A DNA stretch of 64,000 bases from Coprinellus micaceus. Its lineage: Eukaryota > Basidiomycota > Agaricomycetes > Agaricales > Psathyrellaceae. Below, in pieces: positions 9,419 to 22,093 of the stretch (position 1 is its first letter; each line of letters opens with the position of its first letter). The position numbers and the translations under genes are program-made. Where the stretch lies: positions 3,534,001-3,598,000 of the forward strand of contig OX596338.1 in NCBI GenBank assembly GCA_951394405.1. Direction: 5' to 3'. Below the pieces are notes generated by a model. The model had not been told where the DNA came from. It did not search any database and saw nothing but the letters and a program-made list of their open reading frames with translations.

Positions 9419-12400
9419 CGATGGGAACCGACGTCCAAAACTACTTGAAAAGGCAAGCTTTAAGTACCAATCCTAAATTAGAGGGGCGAACATCTCTCTC
9501 ACTGTTCTCGCAATTCGGCAAGTGGCTTGGAGTCGATTCGGTCCTCGGGTGGTTGAGAGGTGAGAGCAAAGGACAATGAGATCTTGAGGACACCGGATGG
9601 ACGAAGTTGCTACCAGAGAAATAACAATGTCAACTCGAACGAGGGAGTGAATCACGCAGACATGATATCTCAAGCCAAGCTGACAGTGGAGCAAGTAAGC
9701 GCCCGTACGGTTGGGAGACGTCAACGGCTAATTATGCTCACAACACGAGGAAATGGGTAAACTATCGCATGAGCAACGATGATGCCAAACTCCATACGAC
9801 CATGGGCACCCCGGGACACTCTCTACAATCATCAGCCTTGACCATGCACAAGGATCAAAACAACTTTCTTCGACGAGGCCAGAATACCCACCACCCAAAC
9901 ACAAGCAAAGCCAGCACCGAGTGCTCATGGAGGCATACCCCGCTGAGGGTCCACCCCGTTAACCCACAGCGAAAGGTGGATCCCCGACCGGGCTGCCCGT
10001 AAGCGCACCGCTTCCAAGTGTTCGAGCGAGGGCGTGGGGGGTTCGAGTCCCTCACCGGAGGCGTTTATGGAGGCACTGGGAGGTGGCCGTCGTGGAGTGC
10101 CGCCCAGACGGTCGCGTCGAGCGGCTCGGCACCGTCACAGTTGTCGCTAGAACCCGCGATGATTGAAGGCGACGACCATGGCGTTGGAATCGATCTCCCT
10201 GCATTGCCCGGTTAGGATCGAGCGTCTTGGGCTGAGTGAGTCAATCGGACGTGCCGTGAATTGCGGGTTCATGTACTTCATCAACTTCATCTTGCCCTTG
10301 AGGAAAGTCGGTACCATGCCCCTCACCACCCGCTTGCCTTTCGTATGCTGGGCTCCCGCCTTGGCCCACGTCGCCATCACTGTTGCTGTCGCCATCACTA
10401 TCCCCGTCGCTGTCGTTGTCGCCGTCGCTACCACTTCGAACGCCCAACCCGAGCTCACGTTTAGTTTCATCGATATGGTACACGAGCTTGGGAACTAGGG
10501 TTCTTTCACCGCTCCACGAACGGAACTCTGCGGCACTGTATAGAGATATCCAGTTATCGGGCAAGCGAGAAAATGCGGCGTCGATGAGGTCGCAGAACGA
10601 CTTGTAGTCCTTATCTGCCCCGTTGTAGATTGTCAGTGGGATATCCTCAATCGGAGGAGGAGGCTCATCCTCAAATTCTGTATCTGGGGGTAAGAATTCG
10701 TGGAACTCGGACCCGGACCACTGTGGCTCTCCCCCAGCCTTGGCAAGAGCGAACCTCATCATCTCCAACAGAAATTTCGCTTCAGTCGGAGAGGTCCAGC
10801 CTAGTGCCCTGCAGGCTCGAAGGATGTTGCCCCTCCAATGCTTACACACGTCGAGGCAATCGTTGGGCCTTCTCGAGTCCCTGGAACACTGGTGTAAACG
10901 GGTGTCAGTGTGCGAATTCACTTCTGAAGGAGTCATAGTCACTGACTTTACGGTGCATCTCCTCGAAAAAGTGCCCCAAGGACGACGCAGCCTCCTTTGG
11001 TTTGGTCCAGGACGTGGTGATAACTGCGTGAACCCACCACGCAACGTCGCAAGTACGTAGTAGACTCGAGGTCGGTGTGTCGTCTATTTCTTCTGGGTTG
11101 ATACCCCAGTCACTTAAAAGACGGAAAAAATAGTCGAGAAAGAACTGTCGCTGTGTTTCGGGCAGAGGAACTTTGGGCGACTTGGCTGGGGGGACGTGAG
11201 TATTATATGGCTGTAGATCAGGGTCATGAAGCCTCACACCTTTGAGCACCTGGGCCAAACACTTATTAATGCGATTCGCGACCAAGCCAAGGTCGAAGGT
11301 ATTCTTGAATTCCGGTCCACACCGTTCGGATCCCAGAAAGTCTGATAGAGTCTTGTGGTAGAATCCGTACGGGGACTGGTCGAATTTATCGACGGGAGGT
11401 ATCTTAACCAACGAGGCCAAGTTTTCCAGAAGATGGTCTCCTTGACCTTCAAACTCTTGGAACAGCTGTTTGACGAAGAGCGCCGGATATTCGCCTACTA
11501 CGGAGTGATGAATCGCGCCCAACCATTGAACTGCCAGAAGTGGATCCGGACTTGATGTGAGAATTCGAGTGTACAGAGCGTCCAAGGGCGCCAAGGGATT
11601 ATTTTCAACTCCCTCAAAGTCCATGTTAAGCACCGTTAGCAAGCGGGCTTTGGGGTCAGCAAGTTTGATGTCTTGAAGAAAACGGACGACAGTGGCCGCG
11701 TAAATGAATTGGCCCGAAGCTCGATCTACCAGTCTCTCGACATCCGCTTGGGAAGGCCATGAAGGGGCTAGCCCATAGCGCCTCCGGATTTCGGCAAACT
11801 TGGCGTTGAGGAATAGGGTGATGTCGGAGTCGGGGTTGTATTTATTGTCGAGAAATAGTTCCCTGGAGATGCGGTCGGCATTGTTCGAGAAGAAGTCTCG
11901 AATAACACGCTCGGGACGGCTGACGATGATGATGCGGAAGGGGAATTTGACGTCGTGGGCGGCCTGCAACAAGGCAGAAAGGATTTCGACCTGGTCCGCT
12001 TCGTTTGCTGAGCGCCCTTCATGCGCGTCCGATTGCCGAGAATTGGCAGCTTCTACTTCGTCGAGCCCGTCGATGATGATGACTTGGGGCAGTGACGACG
12101 GATCCAGGTGGCCGAGGGCGTCGTGGAATGGCTTGAGTAGGAGAACCCTGCACTGGTCTCTCAAACGCTTCCGGAATATAGCTGGATCGCGTTCAATAGC
12201 TGATAGAATAGATCCACGAAGTGGCTGGAGACCATCGTGTTGTAGAAAACCATACGCCAATGTCCCCACCAGAAACCGCTTCGACCTTCGTTTCTCGGAC
12301 CCCGAGAACGACGAGAAGAAAAAGCTCCCAGCCAGTATGCCCCGTTCCTCGCAAATCTCGGCGATGGACCCTGCGATGGCCGTTTTGCCAGTCCCCGCTG

Positions 12401-12831
12401 GGCCGGTGACCCAGAGCACCTTCTTTGGCTCGTCATCGTCGTCTCCCCTGGTGATCCAACCGAGGATCTCTTCCTGGACGGCCTCCCTCGTCTCTGGGTG
12501 GCACTTTGGTGCGTCGCAGCGCTCGTCAGAGTTGTGGATCGCCTCCGATGCGATGTTGTCGCACAAATCTGTGTGGTCATTTCAGTCAGAACACAGCAAT
12601 CTAGGATCCAGGAATCGCTCACCCTTCAAAGTCCCCCTGTCGCTTCCTAAAGACCTTGCTTCGTAGTGATTGACGGTCAGATCCCTCATTTGCACATTTC
12701 GGGAGTGAGACAAGTAAGAGGTCGTCATGGTGGTACCAGAGGAAGGTGTAATGATGCACCCACAAGTCACAAGTCACGCTTCCCGCTTCCTGCCGCTTTG
12801 GGCGCCTATTTGTGCGGGGCTGTGGATCAGG
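9419..12831. repeat. tandem duplication unit 2 (with NACHT gene C)
   Basis: Second copy of the unit at 5925-9418, in the same orientation. The right edge falls just after GGGCGCCTATTTGTGCGGGG and GGATCAG, where the two copies stop matching. Confidence 0.85.
10241..12728 (-). CDS. NACHT STAND protein C (NLR-like), 773 aa
   Basis: Closest relative of gene B, in the second tandem unit. Exons are 12728-12623, 12568-11240, 11185-10947 and 10888-10241 (introns 54, 54 and 58 nt); total 2322 nt, in frame. Walker A is GPAGTGKTAIAGS, Walker B VIIIDGLDEVE, then IIVSRPERVIRDFF. The C-terminal region contains CSRDSRRPNDCLDVCKHW, RGNILRAC, LGW and YKSFCDLIDAAFSRLPDNW, then a Ser/Asp/Asn/Gly repeat tail ending HGTSD. 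Exon 2 has the same length as in gene A (1329 nt). The gene looks intact, so both tandem copies may be functional. Confidence 0.88.
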
Positions 12832-13282
12832 TACACCTTTGTGACGAGCGGCCTAAATTGTCTAATGGGCACTTGCGTTACACAACTACAGCATCGTGAG
12901 GTGGCCATCTGAAACTGTTTGCCAACTTCGATAGATTTGAGAGGTGCAAGCGGTTACCTACGCAAACGGGAGCCTCTCGCTCACGCAATCCTGCTAAACC
13001 TTAATTAAACCTACCAATGGGCATGAACATCATGCCTCCCTTTCGGTAAGTTGGTCAATGTTTTCTTGAGAGGGCATACGGGTTGGTTGTGGAGGAGGAT
13101 AGCTGCCCGTTGGCTACAGTCAGACGATGGATGGGTGTTGTCTTGTATCGCACATACGGGAAGCCGTAGTGTGAGTGAGATATGCTAGTATTGAAGTGGG
13201 AGGTAGGAAATACTAGGACCATCGGTGGCAATCGGATACCCGTAAACTGGGTACAAAGCTGGGATTCGCAGTGGAACTACGG
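12832..13282. other. intergenic stretch right of the tandem array
   Basis: Unique DNA between the end of duplication unit 2 and the decayed NACHT fragment. I see nothing recognisable in it. Confidence 0.4.
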
Positions 13283-13740
13283 TTATGAACGATAGCCTAC
13301 CTCCAAATCTCCAAAGCTTCCGGGGAACGGTGACATCGTCCACCCCGATATCCAGATCGTATCTTATCATGTCGATCTGGGGCTTGAACGCGTCGTACAT
13401 CAACTTGCCGTCCAGAAGGCTGCGAGCGTACATTCTATCGACGACGCTGAGAAGCGATTCGTGGTAGACCATCTAATGGGCCAACTGCTAGGTGAGGGAG
13501 GGCAGACAGCTGAGCTGCAAAGGGGGGATCTTGCCTTGCGGGGGAGTGAAATAGCTCCTTAACTCGGCGTAGGCGAACATCATCTTTGCTTCTCGGTTGT
13601 ACGCGCTGACCGCGGCCGTCCACATCTTCTGGCGAAGTAGGGCGATCACGTTTGGGACACTCCAACCGGGGGCTTTGCAAGTTCCAGGAAGCTGAATTCT
13701 CAAGTATTTGCAGGACGCCTGCCACAAAGAGGGCTGGTGG
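13283..13740 (-). pseudogene. decayed C-terminal fragment of a NACHT gene
   Basis: On the minus strand the translation shows WQASCKYLRIQLPGTC then GWSVPNVIALLRQKMW. This matches the C-terminal region of gene A (CKSWRSNILKTC, GWEVPNAIALLRCEMW). After stop codons near 13485, YHESLLSVVDRMYARS and IDMIRYDLDIGVDDV match YESLCSLVDAMYSRLP and IDRIKHELDIDLEDV. No NACHT part lies upstream, and the frame is interrupted. The sequence is closer to gene A than to the adjacent genes B and C, which suggests that a gene A-like copy once stood here. Confidence 0.75.
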
Positions 13741-14168
13741 AAGGTATTAGAGGGTGAGGAAGGAAGAGATGTGCATCGCTGTGAACTTCAATGTGATGAT
13801 GGGCGGCGGGCGCTTAGGCCGACTTGCAATGTTCTCCCTCAATTTCCTAAGCTGGAGTCCAATGCTAGTCACAGTTTAAAGACACGATGATGATGCGATG
13901 TTCCTATGTGATATCTAGGGCACTGGGCTACAGTGTTTGAGTAGCGTATAAGGTGTGTGTATCTAGTTGTGCGTGCGTCCGAGCCGTTGGCGAAAGGAAA
14001 AGAAGAAAGACTAGTATACATACAATACCAATGGTAGAGGGGAGAAGAGAGGGAATGCATAACCAAAAAAGATGAACGTTAAATAATAGGGGCGCAGACA
14101 ACCTCCATGGGCGCCTAGGAAAAGCGGAAAACAGAAAGAACCAAGAGGATCGCACCAAGTCCGTAGAG
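13741..14168. other. intergenic stretch
   Basis: 3' flank of the GH5 gene and flank of the NACHT remnant. No feature recognised. Confidence 0.4.
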
Positions 14169-17100
14169 TCATATCACTCTACATCCTAGCCCCTCCTCGC
14201 ACAGCGTCTCACACCACGACGCTGCCTCCTCCTCTCTCCTCTTTGTCACCTTGCTCTTCACCACACCACCCCTCCTCCTCACTTCGATCGTCACCTCCTT
14301 CACAGTGCTCCCCTCCCCATCACCCGCACCACGAGCATCCTCAGGGGCATCGTACCACCAGATCAACTTCTGACCCTCTATTCTCCACGTACCCTCACTA
14401 ACCTTCACCTCAACATCAATCAGGTCCTCCCCGTCATCCTCGACCCCTGGCACAATGGGGTGTGGTGCCCCTGTACCTTTCCCCTTCACACTAACACCCG
14501 ACAACGTACTCACCCCGCTCTCCGTGCTGTACGTCCTCACTGGCTGCGCAGGGCGCTGCATCGCCAGAGAAGGGTACGGTTGGTTCGAGTTGAGGATGGG
14601 CACTGCGCCGACGATGGGGACGTGGGTTTTCAGTGCTGTCGCGATGGAGCAAATCTTCAAGTCAGGGGTAGGCGGGATAGGGGAGTCCGTCAGAGCGGGG
14701 CTAGCGGTCCCGTCTACCGCTTCATCTTCCGAAATGCCCGCAAGACCGGAATCAGCGGGACGGGGACTGGGCCTGCGGACAATGGGAGGGGAAGTGGCGG
14801 CGATGGTAGACGTTGAGGCAAGGAAAGAGTCCTTCGACTGCAACAATGACGCCTGAGAGAACGCAACGGTCGACCGGTAGCCCTTTGATCTTTTCCTCGA
14901 TGGCGAGTCGAGGAGTCTGGAATGAGCAAAGTGAATAAGAGGAAGGAAAATCTCTGTTCCTAGTGGCTCGTCCCCCTCCTCGGCGGAAATTCCCCCGGGC
15001 GCTTCCGCGCGCAGTCTATCGTCCGAAGTCACCGCGATCGTGCACTTAAAGATGGCCTTGCCAACGTCGAATTGAATGTGCTTTGGGGACCCCACCGTCT
15101 TCTCAGGGAATGGCCTCGCAAACGCTTTCACCGCTCTCGCTCCATCGCTCAAGAAGTCGAACGGGTTGGTGTGCCAGCCCAACATCCGAAGCCGGTCCCG
15201 CTCCTCATCGCTCCCATTGAACTCGCTCTCCAACGTCGAACTGGAGTCGGACGTCAGGGTGGCCGTTGCTGTTCCAAGCGTAGCGAGGGATAGTGACGAG
15301 GCCGCCGCGACCATGGCCAGGGACGGTTTGAGTTGCTTTGACGTCGGTTTGGGGGAATCGTTCTGGGAGACTAGCGATATCCGACTACCGTCGATGGACC
15401 GCATAGGCTGACCGTTCCCAGATCCCAACAACACGCTCTCCTGGCTCCCCTTCGCCTTCACTTTCCTCCGCCGCCTCTTACCATCGCCATCCTCCCTCCT
15501 TCGCTTCTCCCAGACGTCCGCCCGACTCCACAAGCTCAGGTCCTCCATGTTCCACCCATCTCCCCACTCATGAGTGTGGTCATCGGGGACGAAGTTCCAC
15601 ACCGTAAAGTTGAGGCAGTTCCCTCCGTCGCAGGCGTTCAGGCTGGCGTCGAGGGCCTTCACCTGGTTGCTATAGTCGCCCTTGTACTTGCCGCCATCGG
15701 TCCACCCATAACTCTTCTTCGCGTCCATGTCGTATGGAATGCCGATCTCGCCAATGACGGTGGGGTATCCAGGCCCGGCAAGGATCTTCGAGTCGTCCTT
15801 CAACATCCCAAGCTGGTCTTGGAGGGACTTGCGTATCGCGGGTTCGCCAATCTTGACGGCGGCCAACGTCGAGGAGTACTTGCCTCGAAGGAGGCCCAGG
15901 GCGTCGGCATTGAACCAGTTCCAATGCCTCGTCAACAGCGTCAGCCCATCATAGTAATGGGTGCTGTACGCGCACCGTCCTTTCAAGACGTCGTCCTCGA
16001 TCTCCGGCGGCCTGGCGAACACCGGCGGCTGGATGAACCACACGGCCTCGGGATGGGGCTTGGATATCCGTTCCTTGTAGGCGACGAAGTGGGGCTTCCA
16101 GAAGTCGGTGATGAACTCGACCTCCTCGCCGGTGATGGGGTGGAAACGGAAATAGTCAGGCCGGAGGACAAAGCCCGTCTCGAGATCCCATACGCCGTGG
16201 AGCGCCCAAACGCAGGTGCCAAGCGGCCATTTCTGGACGTCACGCTGCCAGCCCCACCGAGGATGTGTGCCGTCTGGAAGTTCCCCCCATTTCCGGGATG
16301 TGTCGGTCGCCTCGTTGTCGAGGGCAACCTGCTGATCCTTCCCTTCATCTGGCGATAAATGCTCTGCCCAGATCTTGTGCCCCTTTGGGTCGATGGTAAC
16401 CGTCCCATTCTTGGACGGCCCCATCGCTCCAAACGACCAATTCTCCACCGTCTGTGCTTGACCCATTCCTAGCCTGAAGCTCTGGGCGGGAGTGGGGTAG
16501 GTGCCCTTCTTCAGTGTACTTCCCTGTTTCGTTGGGTTGAGGTTGAGATCGTCCCACCCACACAGCCCCTCGAATGGCTCGTTCATCGTGTCCCACCCCA
16601 CTACTGCGCAGCTTTCATATAAGCTGCCTCCGTTATGCTCCCGTATCCGGTCGGCCAACCGCCCCACAGCCGCGATGTAGTGGCCTTGAAGGTAGTCTTG
16701 AATGTTCACACCGTCGATGATGCAGTCCGGGGCGAAGGTGCGACCGGCGAAGAACAGAGTGAAGACCGTCTGGGAGAGGAGTCGGCCGTAGTTCGTGCTC
16801 CATACCATGGCTGGTAGCGAAGCTGGGTCGGGTTCGTGCGACATTGGGTATTCGCAGTGAACAATAGCGGCTTGGGTCGCTGTAATGTTGTACGGGTTGA
16901 TTCCACATGCTGCGAGGGTCCAGAAGGGGGCGCCAGAACCGCCCGAGAACCTCGACCACTGCGGAATGTTAGATGAGAATTTGAAGATAACTGGGCCAGA
17001 CGTACGCAATCCTGATGGGGGTCCATGAGTATCCGGAATCCATATTCCTTGCACTTCTCCAGGACTTGTATCGTGTAGTCTATGTATTCGTCGTCGTACT

Positions 17101-17501
17101 TTCCACTAAGCCTGCTGTCAGCCACCTTCCTCGAAAATGAGGAAAAGCGTGTGTACTCACGGTCCTTCGTGTTCCAGCGCTTCCCAAGTAATTGGGAATC
17201 TCAGAAAGTTGAAACCCCACCCCCTCAACCGTGCGAGGTGGATATCTGCAGACCCATCGTCTAGATTCAGTGGCCTTCCCACAAAGCTCTCTCCTCCAGC
17301 CTCCGAGCTCTCCCAGAAGTCATCGAGAATCTCGGATGTGTGTCCCACTGGCGCCTTCGATGCTCCCGAAAGGTTAACGCCTCGCAGGATTACGCTCCTG
17401 CCGGCATTGTCAACGAAGTTGCATGCTGTGGTGTGGAGGTACTTGGGTGGTGTCGGCCGTCCTGTTGCTGGTGATACTGCGGGCACTCGAGGCATAACCA
17501 C
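14169..17501 (-). CDS. EGH1: GH5 sterylglucosidase / glucocerebrosidase (EGCrP2/Egh1-like), 1076 aa
   Basis: Hydrolyses ergosteryl-beta-glucoside and related glycolipids in characterised fungal members (GH5 subfamily 12). Exons are 17501-17161, 17105-17006 and 16958-14169 (introns 55 and 47 nt); total 3231 nt, in frame. N-terminal marks are [15 protein letters not shown] and [38 protein letters not shown] and the acid/base Glu in [11 protein letters not shown] (near residue 274) follow. The nucleophile Glu is in [10 protein letters not shown] (near residue 551), then NFTVWNF. The long C-terminal extension is typical of the fungal enzymes: a low-complexity Ser/Pro part, then [20 protein letters not shown]. 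No signal peptide is evident. The start could be the next ATG two codons on. Confidence 0.93.
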
Positions 17502-19954
17502 AGGAGGAGAGAGGGAGGCGGGGTGAAGAGGTGAAGGTGGAGGGAGGAGGGAAAGCTAGCACAGTCTTGAAATGAATAGTTCCACCGACGAATCGCCTGC
17601 ACAGCTGTGCCAGCCTTTTGGTGAGGTCATCACATTCAACAAATCGTACCACTTCCTATTGCCATTTCAAGCCATATCCCCGCGTACCTGATTTCTCCAC
17701 ACCTCGGAACGGAAGCATCTTGGCGGCCAGGCCGACTCAGCTCCGAAAGCCAGCCAAAGGCCCAACAGGGTAGATTGGTGCGGAACGTGAACCAAGCGAA
17801 ACCTAGGGCTGTTTATCCAACATGTATTGGGTAGAAACGGCAGAGGGCCACAAGCGAGTGAGTATCAACAAGACCAAAAAAAAAATCGGTCGGCGACAGT
17901 GAGGACTTGAGTGTGGGGCGTAGGGGCGCATGGGATCAGGTGGCAATCAAAGAATCGAAGGTGCGTGCTTTTGTGAAACTTCAACTGCGGGACGGTGGGA
18001 GCTGTTGTGCTCTCTTGGGACTTAAGACCAGATGGCAGGGAGCACCCTCATTCGCCCAGATGACACTAGAATGGGGATTCGTGGGACGGATCCACCCAGC
18101 TCGGGATGGCTGGGGCTTGATCAGAAGGAGCGGCGGGGCGATCTACTCCTCGCCGGGCAGAACTGGAGTTCGTTTTTATGAGGCCTCCACATTCCATAGA
18201 CGATGGGTCGACAACTAGGCATTGAAGCGGCCATATGGGTTGTATCTCCGCTCAACATAGTGGTCAGAAGCGTTCGGGGGCCGTGGGATCCCTCGTAGTC
18301 TCAAGTGGTGGTTTGGATAATAGAGGCAATGTCAGCCATGTATGGGTCTTGGATTCGTCTTGGATCACGTCCAATCACAGGATAGACGAATTTTACAATT
18401 CGTCTAGCCCTGGTGGTACCAAGACGACGCATGTTTGGGAAGCTATGGAAGGAACCTCTCCTTGAATCCAATTAGGCGCCCAAGTACGAGATGTTGATGG
18501 TCAATTCACACGGCGGGTGGCCGACTCACTAGCAACACGCTAGGGCCTTACTCAATGGTTCGTCTGTCGCTGAAGTCAACGATAACGAGCTCTTCCACGA
18601 AGGGGTATCTTATTCCCTCACCATTCGGCACGATGAATGCATGGAAGACTTCGAGAACCGGGTGCTTCGACTGCCACCTCCCCCCCTCGATGTTAGTTAC
18701 TGCAGTTCCCAATCTGCCTAAATTTAAGCTACTTGAAATGCTGATTACACACGGAGGGCAGCAGGACCTTCAAACCCCACGGCCTAGAGCGCTGCGCGCG
18801 AGTGGCTGTACTCGCACTCTTTGCCCTCCCTCATCCCGATCCCCCTCGTGTCCGCAGCGTTTCCCGCCTCTAATTTTACTTACTCTCCACAGCTCATCTA
18901 CACAATATAGTCTTATCGCACCAACACAGCATCACTCCAGACCCTGAACACAATCTCAGCTTTTTCGGCCAAAGAATGCCGGCTGTCCTGCAGTTGCTGA
19001 CTAGAACTGTCCCCCGCGACAACGAGCAAAGCTCTCGGAGACGCTGCATCCTCAATCGCTACCATTGGATTTCAATGTGTCTATGCGGCTCTTGCCCATG
19101 CGCTGGATCCATGGACCCACCCCTTTGATATACGTGTTCCCGTTTTCTTCAAAGGTACCCCCAAGCCCAATCGACCAGCCACACTACTTCTACCTCCCTT
19201 TTCTCAATAACCTAGCTGTAGTCGTATTCTTCTATCTGTCTTACCTTTTTCCTCGCCCTGTTCGTTGATACCAGCCTGTCTGTGTAGTAATTAACTCCGC
19301 AACTTGGAGTCTGATTTGATGGCACATCCGACTCTCAGGAGTCAGTCCTACGTCGTCCATCTCCCAAGTCCTCATGTTGTGTCTATCTCTCCAGGCATGG
19401 TTGAATGGAGGCCAGTCCGAGCTCCGAGATGAAACGCTGAAGGGACTCTCTTGACGGTCATGGCACCGGTGTTGTGCCAGTTATCGAACTAGTGTCGTAG
19501 TTACTAACAGTTAGCGCCATCAGTTATTGCAGTTACTTTTGATGTTAACTATAACCCATCCATCAAGGTTGCACTGGTGGGCTTGATAGCGCTTTTGCGG
19601 GCGGGCCCAGTCGCAAGGTAAGGCTCTCATTGAAGAGATACGGGATAGAATTGCCATCGGCACAGTAGTCATATAAATACATCATCGTAGACACCGTTCT
19701 CAAAATGTCGAGTGTGGTTCAAAAAGGCGAACCGACCTGCCATTACCGCCGTCACCGCCCTCAACATCACCGTTGAGCAGGACATCCTAGGTAAGCATCC
19801 TCCGCCTCAGCGGAGTCAAGGTTCAGGAAGGCATACAACGCCAACTCGTCATCAAAGCTGCCCGGTTTGACGGTTGCGGCTCTTGCCGAAGTGTGTGGGA
19901 TAGTTATTAACGGATAACCAGTTAGCAACTAGTTCTAACTTGTTAGCGCCCGAT
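17502..19954. other. gene-poor stretch
   Basis: Upstream flank of the GH5 gene, then about 2 kb without recognisable coding sequence. Open frames are short and show no conserved motifs. A perfect 10-bp inverted repeat with a 4-nt loop lies at 18383-18406. Confidence 0.5.
18383..18406. repeat. short perfect inverted repeat
   Basis: TAGACGAATT, a TTAC loop, then AATTCGTCTA. There is no T-run at its end, so a terminator role is not indicated. Confidence 0.6.
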
Positions 19955-20242
19955 TATGGTTGTTGAACGCGGCACGCGTTTTGGATTGATGAAATCAGTT
20001 TCGGCGAGTCCGGCAACAAGGTGGGACCTCGGAAACCGCTTTCAAAAAATGTGATTCTCGCATTGATTAAATTCCGGGCCCAATTGCTTTCACCAGCAGT
20101 CCGACAATATGAGGGTACCCCTCATCACCCCCTGGCCTACCGCACACCAGAATGAGTAGAATATACCAGCGTGACTATTAAGTGTGTGAGAATGAACTTG
20201 AAGAAGCTGGAAGGCCAGTACTACCGTACTTGCCCATGAAGC

Positions 20243-20288
20243 CGGTGGCTGTGTGGCCTGTCCCTGGGGCTTGCCCACACAGCCACCG
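20243..20288. repeat. perfect 14-bp stem hairpin
   Basis: CGGTGGCTGTGTGG at 20243-20256 pairs perfectly with CCACACAGCCACCG at 20275-20288 around an 18-nt loop, in non-coding DNA. Confidence 0.65.
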
Positions 20289-21216
20289 CAGGGCCCAGTG
20301 CCCATCTCCCATTCGCCCCTATTCGCCCCCGGCCCTTGGGAGAGAGGCATACTAGCACTCTCTCCTCCGTTGGTGAATGAATTAGAAGAGTATGTGTCAG
20401 ATGTGAGCTTATTTTTCTCTCTGGACTGCATGTCCATGACCGCGAGTCGGGTCGAGCAAGCTAAAATGGAACAGTTTGGTCCAGCGTGGACTAATCTTGA
20501 TGAGCATTTGCTATCCATTTGGAGGTTTAGTCAGGACAGAAAGGTGAGGATAAAGAGACCCACCCCAGCACCGTTTTGTCTCCCACTCCGTTGACACTTC
20601 CTTGCGCAACTAATGTGCCCGTAGCCTATGGTAGGCCTCAGGCATGAGGCTGCAGGTGGGCGCTAAGATGAGCGCTTGCGGTTATTTTAGAGACTACACA
20701 GTTTGAATGTACGTATCAGCCTACAGTAGTGCACGGGGCTATATCCATGTTAACCACGCGAGACTACAAAAGATTACCAAGTGCTTTGTGTGATTTTCGT
20801 AACAATACAATACCCCACCGAGTTCTCGAGTGCAGGATGCACACGGTGACCCAGGTCCGCGATATTTCTAGTGACGGGGTATGGGTATTGTGGAAGCATA
20901 AATTTACCATGGAGTAGAGGACCCAGCGCACTTGCAGCACACCATGGGAGCGCTAAGACTGTAATGTGGGTGTGAGTAACAGCCTGATGCTCGGTTTCAA
21001 TGAGTTTATCATGCGAGCTCACCACGGTGTTTAATTTTGTCGAGTGGCACATGCCCACCCACAATGAACGGACTAGAAAAGATCAAAGGGCAAGCCGGGG
21101 CTTGGGAGAGCGGATACATCCGGAATGGTTGGAAGGTCAAGTAGGGTATGCTGTATTAGTGATCGGTTGAGTTGTATTTAGTTCAGCCCGATGCGATATT
21201 CGTAGGTTTATTCACA

Positions 21217-22093
21217 TGCGCACATTTCTGTCCCCGACCTTCCTAACGCCTTTCTCCACAACGGCTGCACGTATAAACATGATTCAGGGCGCGTTGGGTG
21301 CGCCTTAACGTCTCATACACCCGAATGTAATTTATATAGCGATGGGCGAAGACTATAAGATTGATCGCGCCTGAAACATCCCTTTGGGTGGAACTTTGCT
21401 CGTCCCTTCGCTATCTCAGCGAGGAATCGTCTCATTGGGGGATGTGGTGCACCTACGCAAGGGAGTGTATGTCGCATGCGCCCGAATGCATTTTATCTGG
21501 CGAGAAACGGCCGGGAACCCATTGAGATAATGGACTCGCGCTTGTTGTCGCGGCAGCAACTCCCCGAACTTATGTCACATACTACTTCCCCTTCCCTTCA
21601 TGTACCCCCAACACATTTTCACATTTAAGTACCCTTGACCTGTTCATCTTGCATAGGCTAGGGTTCTTAGTATATTATCATGGTACAATGAGGTCGATCG
21701 TGTAAGAAAAAGCTGCGCTCCGTTGGCTGATGTGTTTGGTTGTATTTGGCAGCAACCGCTAGCAGGAGTGTGTGACCTATCTCAATGGGTTCCCGGCCGT
21801 TTCTCGCCAGATAAAATGCATTCGGGCGCATGCGACATACACTCCCTTGCGTAGGTGCACCACATCCCCCAATGAGACGATTCCTCGCTGAGATAGCGAA
21901 GGAACGAGCAAAGTTCCACCCAAAGGGATGTTTCAGGCGCGATCAATCTTATAGTCTTCGCCCATCGCTATATAAATTACATTCGGGTGTATGAGACGTT
22001 AAGGCGCACCCAATGCACCCGGAATTATGTTTATATGTGCAGCCGTTGTGGAGAAAGGCGTCAGGAAGATCAAGGACAGAAACGTGCGCGTGC
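21217..22093. repeat. large inverted repeat (two ~310-bp arms, ~250-bp spacer)
   Basis: The left arm (about 21217-21527) and right arm (about 21781-22093) are reverse complements. The inner 220 bp are almost identical (from CGCCTTAACGTCTCATAC to GGGAACCCATTGAG) and the outer 85 bp are diverged. Each outer part holds a short frame ending in the same ALGAP-stop. The spacer is unique. A transcript would fold into a long duplex. The element may be a foldback element or an inverted duplication of a gene 3' end. Confidence 0.85.

Noticed and set aside
9990..10070. tRNA-like GGGTTCGAGTCCCTC with a related sequence near 6560
   Set aside because: It resembles a T arm, but no matching acceptor, D or anticodon arm lies at the right distance. 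It is part of the duplicated 3' flank.
15570..16358. 262-codon plus-strand frame
   Set aside because: Antisense to the catalytic part of the GH5 gene, with no recognisable content.
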